Positions 47,701-59,097 of a stretch of 64,000 bases of DNA are shown piece by piece (position 1 is the stretch's first letter; the number at the start of each line of letters is the position of its first letter). Origin of the DNA: Dichotomocladium elegans (taxonomy: Eukaryota > Mucoromycota > Mucoromycetes > Mucorales > Lichtheimiaceae). Both the position numbers and the translations under genes were made by a program. The notes below the pieces were generated by a model. That model did not search any database. It saw only the letters and a program-made list of their open reading frames with translations, and was not told the DNA's origin. The DNA is taken from NCBI GenBank assembly GCA_025716815.1, contig JAIXMN010000018.1:434001-498000 (forward strand), in the 5' to 3' direction.

Positions 47701-48277
47701 CATGATCCGGCGCACAGAGGCAGGCAGCGATAGTGCGAAGGTTCTTAAGGAGCTTGACCTGATACTTGCGATAAACGGCAAGGTGATTACACGAATGGAG
47801 GAGATGGACATACAGTACGAACAAGAGGAGCTCGAGATGACGATCTTGCGGCAAAAGAAGGAGATAACTGTCCGAGCCAAGACATCGCCTGCATCAGAAG
47901 CTGGCACGAATCGAGTGGTGTACTGGGCCGGGGCAGCGTTGCAGGAGCCACACAAGGCTGTGTTACAGCAGAGCAAAACTTTGCCATCCAGAATTTACAT
48001 CTCGGCACGGTCAAAGGGATCGCCTGCGTACATGTATGGTCTGACACCCACCAATTGGATCACGCACATCAACTCGATAAAAGTCGTTACGCTCGACGAC
48101 CTCATCAAGGCAGTCAAGAATATCGAGGACAACACCTATGTTCGAGTCCGGTGTGTCAGTTTCGACAATGTGCCCATGATGCTCTCTGTCAAGATGATCA
48201 ATCACTACTTCCCCTTGGTGGATATGGTAATGGATCCATCTGCAGAGTGCGGCTGGAGAAAAAGAGAGATTGAGTAG
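44740..48277 (+). CDS. NMA111: Nma111-type HtrA/PDZ serine protease
   Basis: Nine exons: 44740-45028, 45096-45273, 45337-45429, 45508-45618, 45677-45877, 45938-46434, 46483-47018, 47077-47283, 47351-48277; 1012 residues (yeast Nma111 997). The N-terminus is acidic and carries a basic patch (PVAKRRK), a probable nuclear signal. The first trypsin-like domain has the full triad: His in [11 protein letters not shown], Asp in DPVHDFGFL and Ser in [15 protein letters not shown] domains follow ([32 protein letters not shown]). A second, degenerate protease half ([24 protein letters not shown]) and further PDZ-like segments complete the duplicated architecture typical of the family. Nuclear HtrA proteases of this type act in apoptosis-like death and stress responses. 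Divergent from the deacetylase gene. Confidence 0.95.
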
Positions 48278-49861
48278 ATAGAATTTTATATTATGTATTA
48301 GAGTGATTGGTTCTTCCTACTTGTGCGTCTGTTTATTTACAAGGATGTGATGTTACTGAAGTCAATATGCATACATACATAAGATTATTTGACGTATCAT
48401 CCGGACATACATCCGAAAATGACAATGAAAGTATTGGGGGTGGTTTGGGCACGGAGCAAAGGTATGTACTTGTCAAAAACTCTAAAATCCCCTTTTGCCC
48501 GTAGCTTGCCTATACCTTCCGCGCACGCGCCCCTCCCCGATCGAGCCTAAAGAAGTGATGTTCGCCGAGAAGCAAAACAAACTTCTGGTTCCATGACAGG
48601 CTTGGCACTCTACGAATAAGCGATTGCTCAAATGACATTGGTACACATGAGTAGTCTATGCTTAGGGCATGGTGGTTTAAGCGTTTGGATGGTGTAAAGT
48701 CTAGGGCGGGCGTTCAAATATAGATTACTTGTGGGATATATACAGTATATGAGTGTGCGTGTGTATGTATGCATGGGCATCGGCCTTTTTCTAATTGGTG
48801 ACCCTCTTTGATGCGCTGTTATTGGTAATGAAATCCCATTCTTTATATGAATGTCTATTCTTTTTTAATTAGGCTGCTTAGTACAGATGTGTGGGCCAAT
48901 GCGCTGTGTGTGGGCACCCACGGGTATCAATTTTTTTTTTTTTTGGATGGAGATAATAAACCTCAGTTGACAAATTAGGGACGTGTTGCAGAATAACATA
49001 TCGAAACACGCGTACGTACATATGCACCACTCGCTTTTTGTCAAACAATCTGATCTTGTAGATGGGATGTGGTGTTTGAGTGGATAAGTAGACGGAAAGG
49101 AATGTGGGGGGTGGGGGCGCGTTGTCCGTTGTTACTTGTCTTCTCCTCCCTCCGGGGTTGCTACATCCATAGAGAGAATCCTTTTTCATGTTCTGTATCT
49201 TACCAACAAACCCGATCCGCTTTTCTTGGACTGTTGCTCCATCCCCTTGGCTTCTCCTTTTTTGGTGCATGCTCCATTCATGTGCTGCGGTGTTGCCCGC
49301 ATTCTTTGTCGATCATTGACTTGCATGGTCGTCAAACCATACAAACTTGTTTCCGTGTCGCTCTCTCTTGCACTTTCTCACTTACTCACACACTCTCTCT
49401 CTTATGTGTGTGTACAGAGAGATCTCCTCTTTGCCTCATCCCAACCAACCCCCCCAAAAAAAGTACCCTATATTTATGTATTTTTTTTATTTGTTATTTG
49501 CTTTTTTCGGATGAGAAAGAAAAGAAAATAACGCACGAGTGGCGGTTGGAAAAGAAAAAAAAAGTGGTTGTATTGAGTGAGAGAGTTGAATGCGTCTTGT
49601 GTGCATGTATAACCATATATGCACCAAAGTGCTTGTTGATTAGAGACAAACGAAGTTGTGCATTCTTATTTAGGCAAAACGCACACCAACACGCTTCTTG
49701 TGTATATGTATATATGTAAGTGAGTGAGCAAGTGAGTGACAGTCAGCTTCCTCCACGAAGAGCGGATTGGCATAATAATAAAAATAATAAAGTGTGTGAA
49801 GCATGGTGAGGCATGCTGCAATACACTAAAAATAATCCTCTCCCCATTTGACCTGTCACTT

Positions 49862-49869
49862 TATATAAA
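49862..49869 (+). promoter_or_regulatory. TATA box of the C2H2 zinc-finger gene
   Basis: TATATAAA followed by a CT-rich leader. It implies a 5' UTR of ~350 nt including an intron. Confidence 0.5.
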
Positions 49870-50117
49870 GGGCACACCGATTCTAATCACTCATTCTGCT
49901 TTACTCTCTAGACGAGCTCTATCCTCTTCCTCAAACTTGTCGCTTTACCTCTTTTTTTTTTTACCTTCATTTATTGCTGCTCTGTCGTGTTCTCTCTTTC
50001 TTTTTGACAAAGTTTCCCGGAACATCGCACAACGACGCTCCTTCTTCCACCCCAAAAAGTAGTCTAATTCTTGCACAAAACCGGCTTTATATTTCAATCA
50101 GTACTTTCTTCTATCGG

Positions 50118-50207
50118 GTAAGTCATGGGTTATTTTGTTTATTTATTCCCATCATCACCTTCATCCCGAGCAGATCAATTGACATACCCTCCGTTTGTAT
50201 AAATTAG
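50118..50207 (+). other. Probable 5' UTR intron of the C2H2 gene
   Basis: GTAAGT at 50118 and ATTAG ending at 50207 flank a 90-nt AT/CT-rich segment before the ATG at 50245. It carries no coding potential. Confidence 0.5.
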
Positions 50208-50244
50208 ACGTTTTCCATTCTTGCCCTATTTTCCGCACTCCACC

Positions 50245-51177
50245 ATGTATTCATCATCCCAGATGATTTCCCAGCAACAGCGACAGCAACATACCGTTGA
50301 TGTTACTGTATACCCGGCGACGGTAGCAAGCACTGCCGGCAATTGCGGCTACCTCGGTGCCACCACGAATGCAGCGGCAGCTCCGTGCTTGTACACCCCG
50401 ATGCAGGATATGAACTATGAATACATGCGCCGATTCAGTTACGCTGAACTCTTGTCCAATCATAGCGAGGCAAGCCTGTCCGATACGGAAACGCCGTCGC
50501 CTATCATGAATGATTATGAGGAATTCTGCTATTACCAGCAGCAGCCTCCTCCTCCGATGCTCATGATTTATGATGAAAAGAATCGTGCTTCGCCATACCT
50601 TGACTATTCATCCTACTGGCCGCCGATGTTCCCACCGTCCATCTACGGCGAGTATCTTGCCGCGAACGACGCCACCGCTGCCGCAGGACCTGTTTCGCTT
50701 CCGATTTTGATGACTACTCCGACGCCTGCATCGCCTGCCTCGCCTGCCTCGCCTGCCTCATCCGCAGATATAATGATGAGCAGCGACAGCAGCAGCAGCA
50801 GCAGTGGGTGCTCTTCGCCAACTTCCTTGACCCGCCGAGGCAAGACGAGGACGAGCACTAAAAAGAACAACTCACCGTCATCCAGCCGATCGCGCGGTCG
50901 ACGAATGTCTGCCAATAACAGCGTGCCCGGTCAGAAGATGTTCACATGCCAACATGACGAGTGCGGCAAGATCTTTAAGCGGTCTGAGCACCTCAAACGC
51001 CACATCAGGTCTATTCACACGCAGGAAAAGCCGTACGAGTGCCCTTATCATGCCTGCTCCAAGCGGTTCTCTCGTTCCGACAATCTTAACCAGCACATCC
51101 GTATCCATCGACACACGTCCAAGGACAAGTCCTCCTCCTCTTCTTCTATTACTACTACTTCCCCTATGAAACCATGA
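50245..51177 (+). CDS. C2H2 zinc-finger transcription factor (Msn2/4-type finger pair)
   Basis: Single coding exon, 310 residues. Two C-terminal C2H2 fingers: [20 protein letters not shown] with HIRSIH, and [20 protein letters not shown] with HIRIH, joined by the TQEKPYE linker. The RSEHLKRH and RSDNLNQH contact helices match those of the yeast Msn2/Msn4/Com2 group that reads AGGGG stress elements; binding to the same site is inference. The first 220 residues are disordered, with Q-, S- and P-rich parts including a PAS triplet repeat (near 50725-50762). The N-terminal part would be the activation domain. A basic segment (RSRGRR) precedes the fingers. The ATG follows a 5' UTR intron. Confidence 0.9.
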   Translation: MYSSSQMISQQQRQQHTVDVTVYPATVASTAGNCGYLGATTNAAAAPCLYTPMQDMNYEYMRRFSYAELLSNHSEASLSDTETPSPIMNDYEEFCYYQQQPPPPMLMIYDEKNRASPYLDYSSYWPPMFPPSIYGEYLAANDATAAAGPVSLPILMTTPTPASPASPASPASSADIMMSSDSSSSSSGCSSPTSLTRRGKTRTSTKKNNSPSSSRSRGRRMSANNSVPGQKMFTCQHDECGKIFKRSEHLKRHIRSIHTQEKPYECPYHACSKRFSRSDNLNQHIRIHRHTSKDKSSSSSSITTTSPMKP

Positions 51178-52026
51178 TTGTAATCCCCTTTATCTCATCC
51201 TTTTGCAAATCACACATCTGCATATTAACTTTGTACATTTTTTCTTCCCCAGTCTTACTTCATTTCTTGTCAAATAGGAAAAAAAAGATAAGCCCATATA
51301 CAGTCCTCTTTCTTTCTTTCTCTCTCGCTGTGTGTGTGGTTTCCCCTTCGCTGCTTTCCATAATATGATGAACATGCTTTCTTATATACATTCTCTATCT
51401 CAAAGAGTCATTAAAAGCTTAAAATGATAGACCCATGCCGGATTGGAAGGCAGCTTTAATTTCCCTTGATTTCTACGCTTTAGTATTATGCTTCCTGCGG
51501 ATTTAAAACAGCAGGGATGCACGGGCCTGCCCCCGTCAAAGTCATACGAAAGAAATGAACAATGCATAGCTATGCAGCAGAGAAGTCGATCGTATGAAAG
51601 GTGTGTTCGGAGGGGGAGGGAGCTGTGGGTGGGAAGAGGGAGGAGTTGATCGCCGGGGTTGTTGTACAATGTTCTCGACTGAGAAGGAAAACCCGACAGA
51701 CCGACTTATCATGGGGACAAAAGTAGAAGTTCTTCTGCTCATGGGTCCTGGGAAACGTCCTTTCCTGATTTCAAGGAGAGGATGTACGGATATCCTGATT
51801 TGGTCAACCCGATCGGTGTGGCCAAGTCAGATATCATTCCGCGTCATCCAGACCCAGCTCTAGCTCTCTCTCTCTCTCCCTCATGCAAGCACGGGAGCAC
51901 GTCTCCCTCTCTCTGAAAAAAAAACAAATCCCCATGACTGGATTGTATTACATGACTTGATCTATATAATCCTCCCGCTTTCCACTTTCTTTTGCAATCT
52001 TTTTACGCCCATATATTCATACACCC
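51178..52026. other. Intergenic stretch, no gene seen
   Basis: 3' flank of the C2H2 gene and promoter of the bHLH gene. CT tract near 51860-51878 and TATA box at 51963. No supported exon. Confidence 0.5.
51963..51969 (+). promoter_or_regulatory. TATA box of the bHLH gene
   Basis: TATATAA 58 nt upstream of the ATG at 52027. Confidence 0.5.
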
Positions 52027-53777
52027 ATGAATCAATACCCACAACAGCAGCAACTACAACAACAACAGCAGCAGCAGCAGCAACAACTGCAACAACAACA
52101 ACAACAACAGCTTCATCCGTTTGGGTTTTATAATCCGGCCCACGCCCCTGCCGCCCAGGTTGCTGCCGCCCACACTTATCAACAACAGCAACAACAACAA
52201 CAACAATCATTACCTTTTGCCTACCCTCACCCTGCAGTCGCCCACGTCCACGCTCAGGCCCACCAGGCCCAGATGCAGGCTGCTATTTCTGGCAATGGTC
52301 TCATTGGCCAGTTCTCATCAACAGGACCTATTCATCATTCACAACTCAACGTGCAACAACCCATGTTTCGACCTGGTAAATATAGGACATATATAGGCGC
52401 ATCCATTATTCTCTCTCTCTTTCCTTCTCTCTCTCTCTCTCGCAGCGCAAAGCTCACAAATCACTTCATCTGCTTTGCAATAGGCATGACCCAGCGACCT
52501 TCATCATCCTCATCACCTTCTTCATCACAGCGATTACCATCTCCGCAAGCACAAGCAGATATGGCATGCCCAAATGGTAAAAGGTAAAAAGGAAACGCTC
52601 CTCTCCCCCCCCTCTTTTGTCGTAGCACGGATAAAACCTAAATAAGCGATTAGAATACAACAATCCAAAGCCGAACGACGTGCTGAGCACAATGCGATTG
52701 AACGTGCCCGCCGTGAGAGCTTGAATTCCAGATTTCAACAGTTGGCTCATGCTCTTCCTAATCTTCAGAACGACCGTCGCCCCTCGAAAAGCACCATCAT
52801 TGAACGGACATTGGACTATGGTATAACATCGTCCGCTTGACTTTGTGTCTTTAGTGAAAAAGAGAGAGGTGAAGGGAGGGGAGGGGGGAAAGCGCATGGT
52901 GCAACATTGACATACACATACACAAAGACGCAACCAAACTCACTTGTCATCATAGTACGATTCGCGCAGATGAAAGAAGAGCGATATCGACATCAGATCT
53001 TCCTCCTCCTTAAAGACAACGAACGGATGAAGCGCCATCTGAGAAAATATCGACGGGAACAACGACAACAGCAGTATCATCATCATCCGTATGCTCCTGC
53101 CACGGCAACAGTTGCAGACTCGGGCTCTGTATCTTCCTCAGGCGACGAAGATCCTTACTTGATGACAGCCGTCCTGGGCAGCAACACTGTGCCGCCGCGC
53201 CATGCTCAATGCCATCCGTCTTCGTCTTCCATGATGATGATGATGCCCACACCACCGTCTTCGTCCATAACTACCGCCGCGGCAGCCGCCACAGCCACCG
53301 TCGCAGCCACAACTCCATGGGAACACGCTCAGTATATGACACCGTTGCCAACATCGCCCAAATGGGGCTCGCTCTCCTGCTGCGACGATGAGGACGACAG
53401 TGATTCGGCAAGTCTCACTCAGCCAAGTAAGTCCGATCCGAAGGTCTCCTTGCCTGTCCCACCTTAATTGCTATCCTGTAGCCGACGTAACGTCCTATCA
53501 CCCACCACCGGCGCCCCACCACGGTCATGACCATCACCCCTATCAGCAGCAACACGTTCATCCGGTAATGGCAGCCGCAACATCCACCGTATCTGCTGGC
53601 AATGGATTTGGAAGTACGGGTGACTATATGACAGAACGTTAGTAATCAGGTGGTGTGTGTGTTTGTTTAGCGGTGGATGAATCGGGACAGGCGCAGTAGA
53701 CTGATGATTGCTTGCTCGCTCGGCCAGCCATAGCAGAATATCACCCCTACGTCAAGATGGAAGCAGCTCTAAAGTGA
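52027..53777 (+). CDS. bHLH transcription factor with poly-Q N-terminus
   Basis: Exons 52027-52375, 52484-52583, 52654-52820, 52956-53426, 53482-53637, 53728-53777; 430 residues. The first exon encodes long Gln runs (CAA/CAG from 52042). The bHLH is split over the third and fourth exons: KAERRAEHNAIERARRESLN, SRFQQLAHALPNLQNDRRPS and KSTIIERTLDYV, followed by a longer helix (FAQMKEERYRHQIFLLLKDN, ERMKRHLRKYRREQ) that could be a leucine-zipper-like extension. The basic region has the H-E-R pattern (H, E and R of HNAIERARR) expected for E-box binding. The C-terminal third is disordered, rich in Ser, Thr, Ala and His, and ends in YHPYVKMEAALK, which includes a V-K-x-E SUMO-type motif. The specific target pathway is unknown. 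Confidence 0.9.
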
Positions 53778-55533
53778 ACCAGCCATTTTCAATCGACTTA
53801 CACGCACACGCTCTCTTTCTCTCTTTCTTTTCTTTACCCTAGCTCTCCTTCTATTTTCTATGCTTTCGTTGTGTACAAAGGAAAAAAACTGTCTTATGTA
53901 AATACTATTTTTTATTCCATACTACCACAGTAATATGTTCTTCACCTTCTTACCTCCCCCCCTTTTTTCTATTCCCCTGACCATCATCATCGCCCTCTTA
54001 CATCATTTCTCTGCACATGCCCTGTTGTTTTGATCCACTTTAATCTCCATGTATGTAAAAACCAAAAGAAAAAAAAACGCTTTCCGTTCTTTGCTGACAT
54101 ACATGCACAAAGCTCCCATCATCCGTTCTCAGTGTGCATATGGATCGGGCCGATATCGGAACTGAATCCGACTTTTGAACACACCCATATGCTCTTGTAT
54201 ACAAATGTGTGTGTGTGTGTATCCGGTCTATTTTTGTTCATCCAAAAGCCTCGTCTTCCTCCATCTAGCTCATCAGAAAGCGTGCGCCGCCCCATGAAGC
54301 ATTCGTTGTGTTTCGTGACGTTAGCGTCGCCTCTTTTTTTGTTTGCGCTCGGACCAATCATTCAGTCAGCCTGAATGAGTGATCTTCAAACGTCCTAGAG
54401 CACACGATTCAGCAGACGCCTTTCAATACTTTATCTTGTGCACATGTTCTGATGAGAAAATGGGCGGGGGGAGAGAGGTCGCGGTGAACATTGGAGCAAG
54501 ATCATGCCAAAAAATAAAAATGTTTTTTAACTTTAATTTGCTTTCCAAAAATAGGAAAGCCGCGCCAAGTCGTTCGTTCGCGCGCACATCTCTTGGAAAC
54601 TTGATCCAAAGAGGAATACTTGATGTGTTGGGGGCGAGGTGACAGTTGGGAGAAGACATGGAATCATTGTCCTTCCCCTTTCTCAATCATACACTCCCGA
54701 AATAGAGATCTTGTCGTTTTGGCCAAGACCAAACGTGGCCTGAGCAATGCGATCGCCCCCGATTTTCTTGGGTGGGGCAGATAAGCGCCGCTTTTCCACT
54801 TCCAGCACTGACGTGGAGCAGGGAAGCCGGCGTAGCTCCGAAAATATCGTCCTATGCGCATCTTTTTTTTTCCCCCGCAAGATGGCCAGAGAAAGAGAAT
54901 GTGTGTGTGTGTGTGCACATGGACTGCCACAATGGTGCAGAAAAGGGGTGGGTGAAGAACGCTGATGCTGACGAAAAAAGAGAAGAGTAACAATCGTGTT
55001 CGACGCATAAGCTGCATAGTGAATTTCTTTTCTTATCTGCTACGTAACCCCCCTCTTCGCTTCTCAAAAGAGGCCCCCCTCCAAAGCGTTGATACGGGGA
55101 AGGCAGCCACATGGCCTCTTCTGCAGCTCTCGTCTTGGATGTTCTGCAATGTATCCCATTCCCGAAATGGCCGACAGGGCCAATGCTCTCATTCTCTGTC
55201 CGCACGTCATGCTATCCCTCATCAGCTGAGCTGGGTATGGGCGTGGGGCTGCCTGATCATGGCCCTCCCGGTCGGTTGTATTTAGAGTTTAGATCCAGCA
55301 GATAGGTTTGACCGAAATGGTAAAGTGGTCAGATAAACGAGGATAGTTCCGCCAGCGCAATGACTTTGAGAGAGACAAGGAGACTGTAGGTTTTTGCATG
55401 CGTGGCCAAGAGCCAGCAAAGGCGCTTGGGCACATGCCTGATCGGTTCGTTATTTTAGCCCCACCCAGAATGGCGCCATAGAGCGAATGTGTGGGTGATC
55501 CTGACCGCGTCCAATGCGAAGACTTCTTTTGGA

Positions 55534-55556
55534 AGAGAGAGAGAGAGAGAGAGAGA
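55534..55556 (+). repeat. GA microsatellite in the Ecl1-like promoter
   Basis: About eleven GA units, 26 bp upstream of the TATA box at 55582. Confidence 0.7.
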
Positions 55557-55581
55557 CGTTGAGGAACCCCTCCCTCCAATA

Positions 55582-55587
55582 TATAAA
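55582..55587 (+). promoter_or_regulatory. TATA box of the Ecl1-like gene
   Basis: TATAAA 71 nt before the ATG, after a GA repeat. Confidence 0.5.
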
Positions 55588-55652
55588 GCATTTGCTTTGC
55601 TCTTCCCTTTTTATTTTTCATTCTCCCACCCTCTTCTTTTGAAACTTTTGTC

Positions 55653-56061
55653 ATGAGCGACCTTAACTGGTGCACTTATTGCGACAGCGCTGTGAACTCC
55701 TTCTCGGTAAAATGGAATGCATATGTTAGCGCCCTTCAACTTGTATTCACGCCTTGGCTTCTTCTAGGATTCACTCTATTGTTCCGAGGCCTGCCTTCGC
55801 CAAGATGCGCTAGATCACCATCCTCTACTCGGCTACGACTGGGGAGACCTCAAGAACTTTCCTCGATCCACCATTCCACCAGCATCATGCCCTCGCACCC
55901 CTCCAGCATCTCTTTATCAATCGCCCTTCCTGGACAGCAGCAGTGTCTCCACCTCACCCTCTTTTACAGCACCAAACACACCATCCCCGCTGACGCGGTT
56001 CTCAGACAATATGCACTTGTTCCCTCGATCCGGCAATACAAAGTTTCATTTGGCTTCTTGA
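55653..56061 (+). CDS. Ecl1-like small zinc-binding protein
   Basis: Exons 55653-55706 and 55768-56061 (phase 0); 115 residues. The N-terminus has the two Cys pairs of the Ecl1 family: NWCTYCDSAV, then SLYCSEACLRQD, a C-x2-C...C-x3-C zinc-binding arrangement. A Ser/Pro-rich tail follows, with short conserved-looking phosphorylatable motifs (APNTPSPLTRFSDN). In fission yeast Ecl1-3 extend chronological lifespan under nutrient starvation; the same role here is inference. The protein is somewhat longer than the yeast ones (~80 residues). In the unspliced frame the second exon reads as a long unrelated ORF; the spliced frame is the one that restores the second Cys pair. Confidence 0.72.
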
Positions 56062-58043
56062 TCATCACACACTTGCGCACATTTCTCTTCATCCAAGGCG
56101 AAGCTGAGCATCTATGTGTGAGGTTGTATATATCCCGGACGGACGCTCTCCGTCTTTTGACAATTTTTTTTGTAAATAAAATATTCTGCTCTTCTTCTCG
56201 ATCAACTTGGCCCGTGCGGTGTTTTGAAGGCTCTCTTTTTAATTATCGTACGACTTTTAAAACCCACGAGATTGAAAGATCTAGAAAACTCCTCTCCTCA
56301 AGCTGTGACATGACTTTATGAAGTCTCATAAAACATGTACATAGACATCTGCGGGCGGCAGGGGGTGGGCACAGATACTCAGAGGAGGGGCGGTACAAAT
56401 TAGGGATGTTTCTATTATACACCATATCCAGTTCTGCTTCTGCCAAAAATTCTCAAGATAACAAATCTAATGTCGCACGTCTGCGCTTGTTGCTGAGCAT
56501 GTCCCGAATGGAGAGATTACAGTCAGGATTCGATTGACCGTTGAGCTCTGTCAGTCGCAAATGCCACTGACTACCGATATTCGTTGAGGTAACCCAGATC
56601 GGATGATCGTTTTGTCTATCGAGCCAGCAATCTTGCAAAGTAGTAGGGCTTTGGAAGTCCACAAGAGGCAAAAGTTTCTGATATATTGTTTCGATACATG
56701 TTCAAACCAAAACTGCACAGAAGGCATGGCAGAGGGCGTTCGTCAACCAAATGTTATGGAATCGGGATCTGGGGGGGGCGCGGGTCTTGAACATGCAGCA
56801 TATCCTCCATGGTCTTTGGGAAGATGAGGTTATCCCAGCAACGTTTCAAAGAGCAAGTATACATGCTCAAAACGACGGAGACGGCCATTGTTTTTATTTC
56901 GCAGACGAAATTTATTTTGGAAAATAAAGTATTTGACAGCATCCCAAGATGAATCTAATAAGCTCTTTTCTTATGCTCGACGCTCTTAGTGACACATACT
57001 ACACATTAAAAAAGGTGGAGGGATTTTTTTTCATGGCTTGTCGGGGGGAGGCTTGGATGTGCGTGCGAGAGAGAGAGAGAGAGAGAAAGAGCCCATCAAA
57101 ACAATGCGCGTACATGCACACACGCGCTTATATCCGTTTTAAAAAGGAATCGCGCTCTCCCATGTCGTCTTTTCCTCTCCATCTAGCAACAGAACATCGC
57201 AGTACCCTCTACAAGATACAAGACCTTTATAAGGATATTTACGAGGATGACTGAGAGGGCCTCGCAGAACCTGCAGGCTTGAGAAGAACAGAGCTCACAG
57301 AACGAGACGATAATTGCGATCCTATTTATGGCAATTCATCAGCCCTTCCTATCAAGTCCCTCTCTCATTATGTGCTATAGAGTTAATTCTCTCTGACTAT
57401 TTTTTTTTGGCATTTCCCCACTATTCTTCGATATTTGAAGAGCGCCTCTTGATCTTCAAGCGGGTCACCCCCCCCAGAAAAAAGAATCGAGCATGCGTAT
57501 GAGGGTGATGAGAAATCCAGAGGTTTGGAGCGGGTGGTGTAACCAAAAAATTGCCCCTCACCCCTTTGGTCCGATCGAAGGAACCGGCCGATCTGCCGAG
57601 ACCCGGGGAAAGAGAGGGGCTTTCTCATGACCACCGTTTGGGCTCAAACTGCCGTATCTTACGAACAGAAGCCACCCTTTCTTTTCCCTCCCCCACCCTT
57701 CCTCATTGTAGTCCGAACAAAGATCCGCCGATGGCGGTGTAGGCGATGGAAGGATTATGTCCAGCCGATCCACATGGTGTTGGAGTGCCTTTCGGAAGTG
57801 TTACAAGCTCGGCCAATGCGGCGCCAGTGTTCGTGTCAAACAAAAAAGTCCTTTGGACCTACGTACTGTTAATTCAGGCCGCAAAAGCTTCGATGAGCCT
57901 AATCCGTCCGTACTACGCACGGGTCTCTCCTCCTATTTTTAGTTCTCAGTAGTCTAATTTCCTTTTCCTTGTTCCTTCCGGGAATCTCTCTTTTTCGCCT
58001 TCTCTCTTTCCCCTCTCTGTATTATATATATATACATTAGAAC
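56062..58043. other. 2 kb stretch with a possible decayed minus-strand gene
   Basis: A minus-strand segment around 56700-56460 encodes protein-like sequence (QNDHPIWVTSTNIGSQWHLR and SIRDMLSNKRRRATLDLL), but its upstream frame is broken by a stop unless a ~36-nt intron is assumed. The rest shows a GA repeat (57067-57086) and no gene. Confidence 0.35.
57067..57086 (+). repeat. GA microsatellite
   Basis: Roughly ten GA dinucleotides in non-coding sequence. Confidence 0.7.
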
Positions 58044-58445
58044 ATGTCTATTTATTATGACCCTGCAAAATCAAAAGCGATAGCCATGCTGCTGCTGCTG
58101 CTGTTATGCTTCATGCTCACCGCTGTTGATGCGCAGACTCCGGTTGATACGTCAGGGTGGAATCCGGATGATGGAACCAAGACCGAGACACCAAAGAGCT
58201 GGCTCGAGAAAAACGGTCGGATTGCCTTTGTTGTTGTAATTGGTGTGGTCCTTCTTTCGCTCATCATATTTTATATTGTCCGGAGCGTTCGTACCATGCG
58301 TAAGCGGCTCAAGCAGGAGAACGAGGACCAGCTCCATGTGATACAGCAAATGTCGACGGTTCAGCAACATCCTCCGCCGCTCCATCACACCTTACCCACT
58401 CAGCTTTCCGTCGAGTCAAATACGTCCTCTCCACAACGGTATTAG
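58044..58445 (+). CDS. Small protein with signal peptide and one TM segment
   Basis: Single exon, 133 residues. A hydrophobic N-terminal segment (IAMLLLLLLCFMLTAVDAQ) with a likely cleavage after VDA is followed by a ~30-residue Pro/Thr/Asp-rich extracytoplasmic part. Then come a TM helix (IAFVVVIGVVLLSLIIFYIV), a basic stop-transfer stretch (RSVRTMRKRLKQ) and a cytoplasmic tail with a short coiled segment and many His, Pro and Ser. This is a type I single-pass topology. I do not recognise a family; small fungal membrane sensors have this form, but nothing confirms that. The ATG is the first after an AT-rich leader. Confidence 0.72.
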   Translation: MSIYYDPAKSKAIAMLLLLLLCFMLTAVDAQTPVDTSGWNPDDGTKTETPKSWLEKNGRIAFVVVIGVVLLSLIIFYIVRSVRTMRKRLKQENEDQLHVIQQMSTVQQHPPPLHHTLPTQLSVESNTSSPQRY

Positions 58446-59097
58446 ATTCTCTTCTTGAGAAGAGAAAAAAAAACCGAATGAGGAGAGAAACACGCTTGTA
58501 CATATTATTCTACTTTACTTATTACATGGCGCCCCTCCAAATTCCGTCTCCATCCCTGCCCCTCCCTCCCCCGGCCCGCCCTACTCACACACACACACAC
58601 ACAGATACACACACCCGACCCTCCTCTATCTGGAGAACAAAGGATCCACCCCTCCCTTTCCTACCCAAAAAAGTACGGACCCTTTGTGCTATCGAGTCGG
58701 AGTTCCCCTCACCTCCTTTGTCAGTGGTGTTGTGTTATTCACTAATTAAACTATTACAAGCACTTGTTGTTGTTGTTGTTGCGTGTGTGTGTGTGCTCTG
58801 GGGCTTATTGTGGGGGAGGGCGGTAAAAGCGAACGAGTATCCCATGATACTCATGGGGTAAAATTTCCCACACAATGAGGTGGTGAAATGTATTTAAACA
58901 AACAAGTACGTGGAGCGCTTTGCTCGTTGTCTCTGTCATTGAGTCGGAGGCGGTAAATTAAAAAGTTTTATGCGACTTCTTTTTACAGCAAACGGAACTT
59001 GAGCATTTCCCCTCCCCGCCCCGAAAGCAAAGGATGATTGATATTTTCTATACGACCAATGTCTTTGACCAATCAAGTAGATTTATGCATGCCGTTG
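58446..59097. other. Intergenic stretch, no gene seen
   Basis: 3'-3' gap. CA-rich tract (58588-58612) and TTG repeats (58767-58780). No coding signal. Confidence 0.5.

Larger units (their letters stand above)
48278..50244. other. 2 kb intergenic stretch and 5' leader of the C2H2 gene
   Basis: Holds the Nma111 3' UTR, pyrimidine-rich and GTGA-repeat tracts (49715-49738), a strong TATA box at 49862 and a 5' UTR intron at 50118-50207. Long low-complexity ORFs (for example plus 49069-49719) look spurious. Confidence 0.5.
53778..55652. other. 1.9 kb intergenic stretch, no gene seen
   Basis: Pyrimidine-rich 3' UTR of the bHLH gene, GT/TG runs near 54207-54220 and 54901-54916, and a GA repeat at 55534-55556 in the promoter of the Ecl1-like gene. 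Confidence 0.5.

Noticed and set aside
49069..49719. 216-codon plus-strand ORF
   Set aside because: Low-complexity sequence in a long intergenic region with no splice continuity and no recognisable domain.
50654..50915. Minus-strand ORF opposite the C2H2 gene
   Set aside because: Mirror of PAS/Ser repeats in the coding strand.
51962..52210. Val-rich minus-strand ORF
   Set aside because: Antisense of the CAA/CAG repeat in the bHLH gene.
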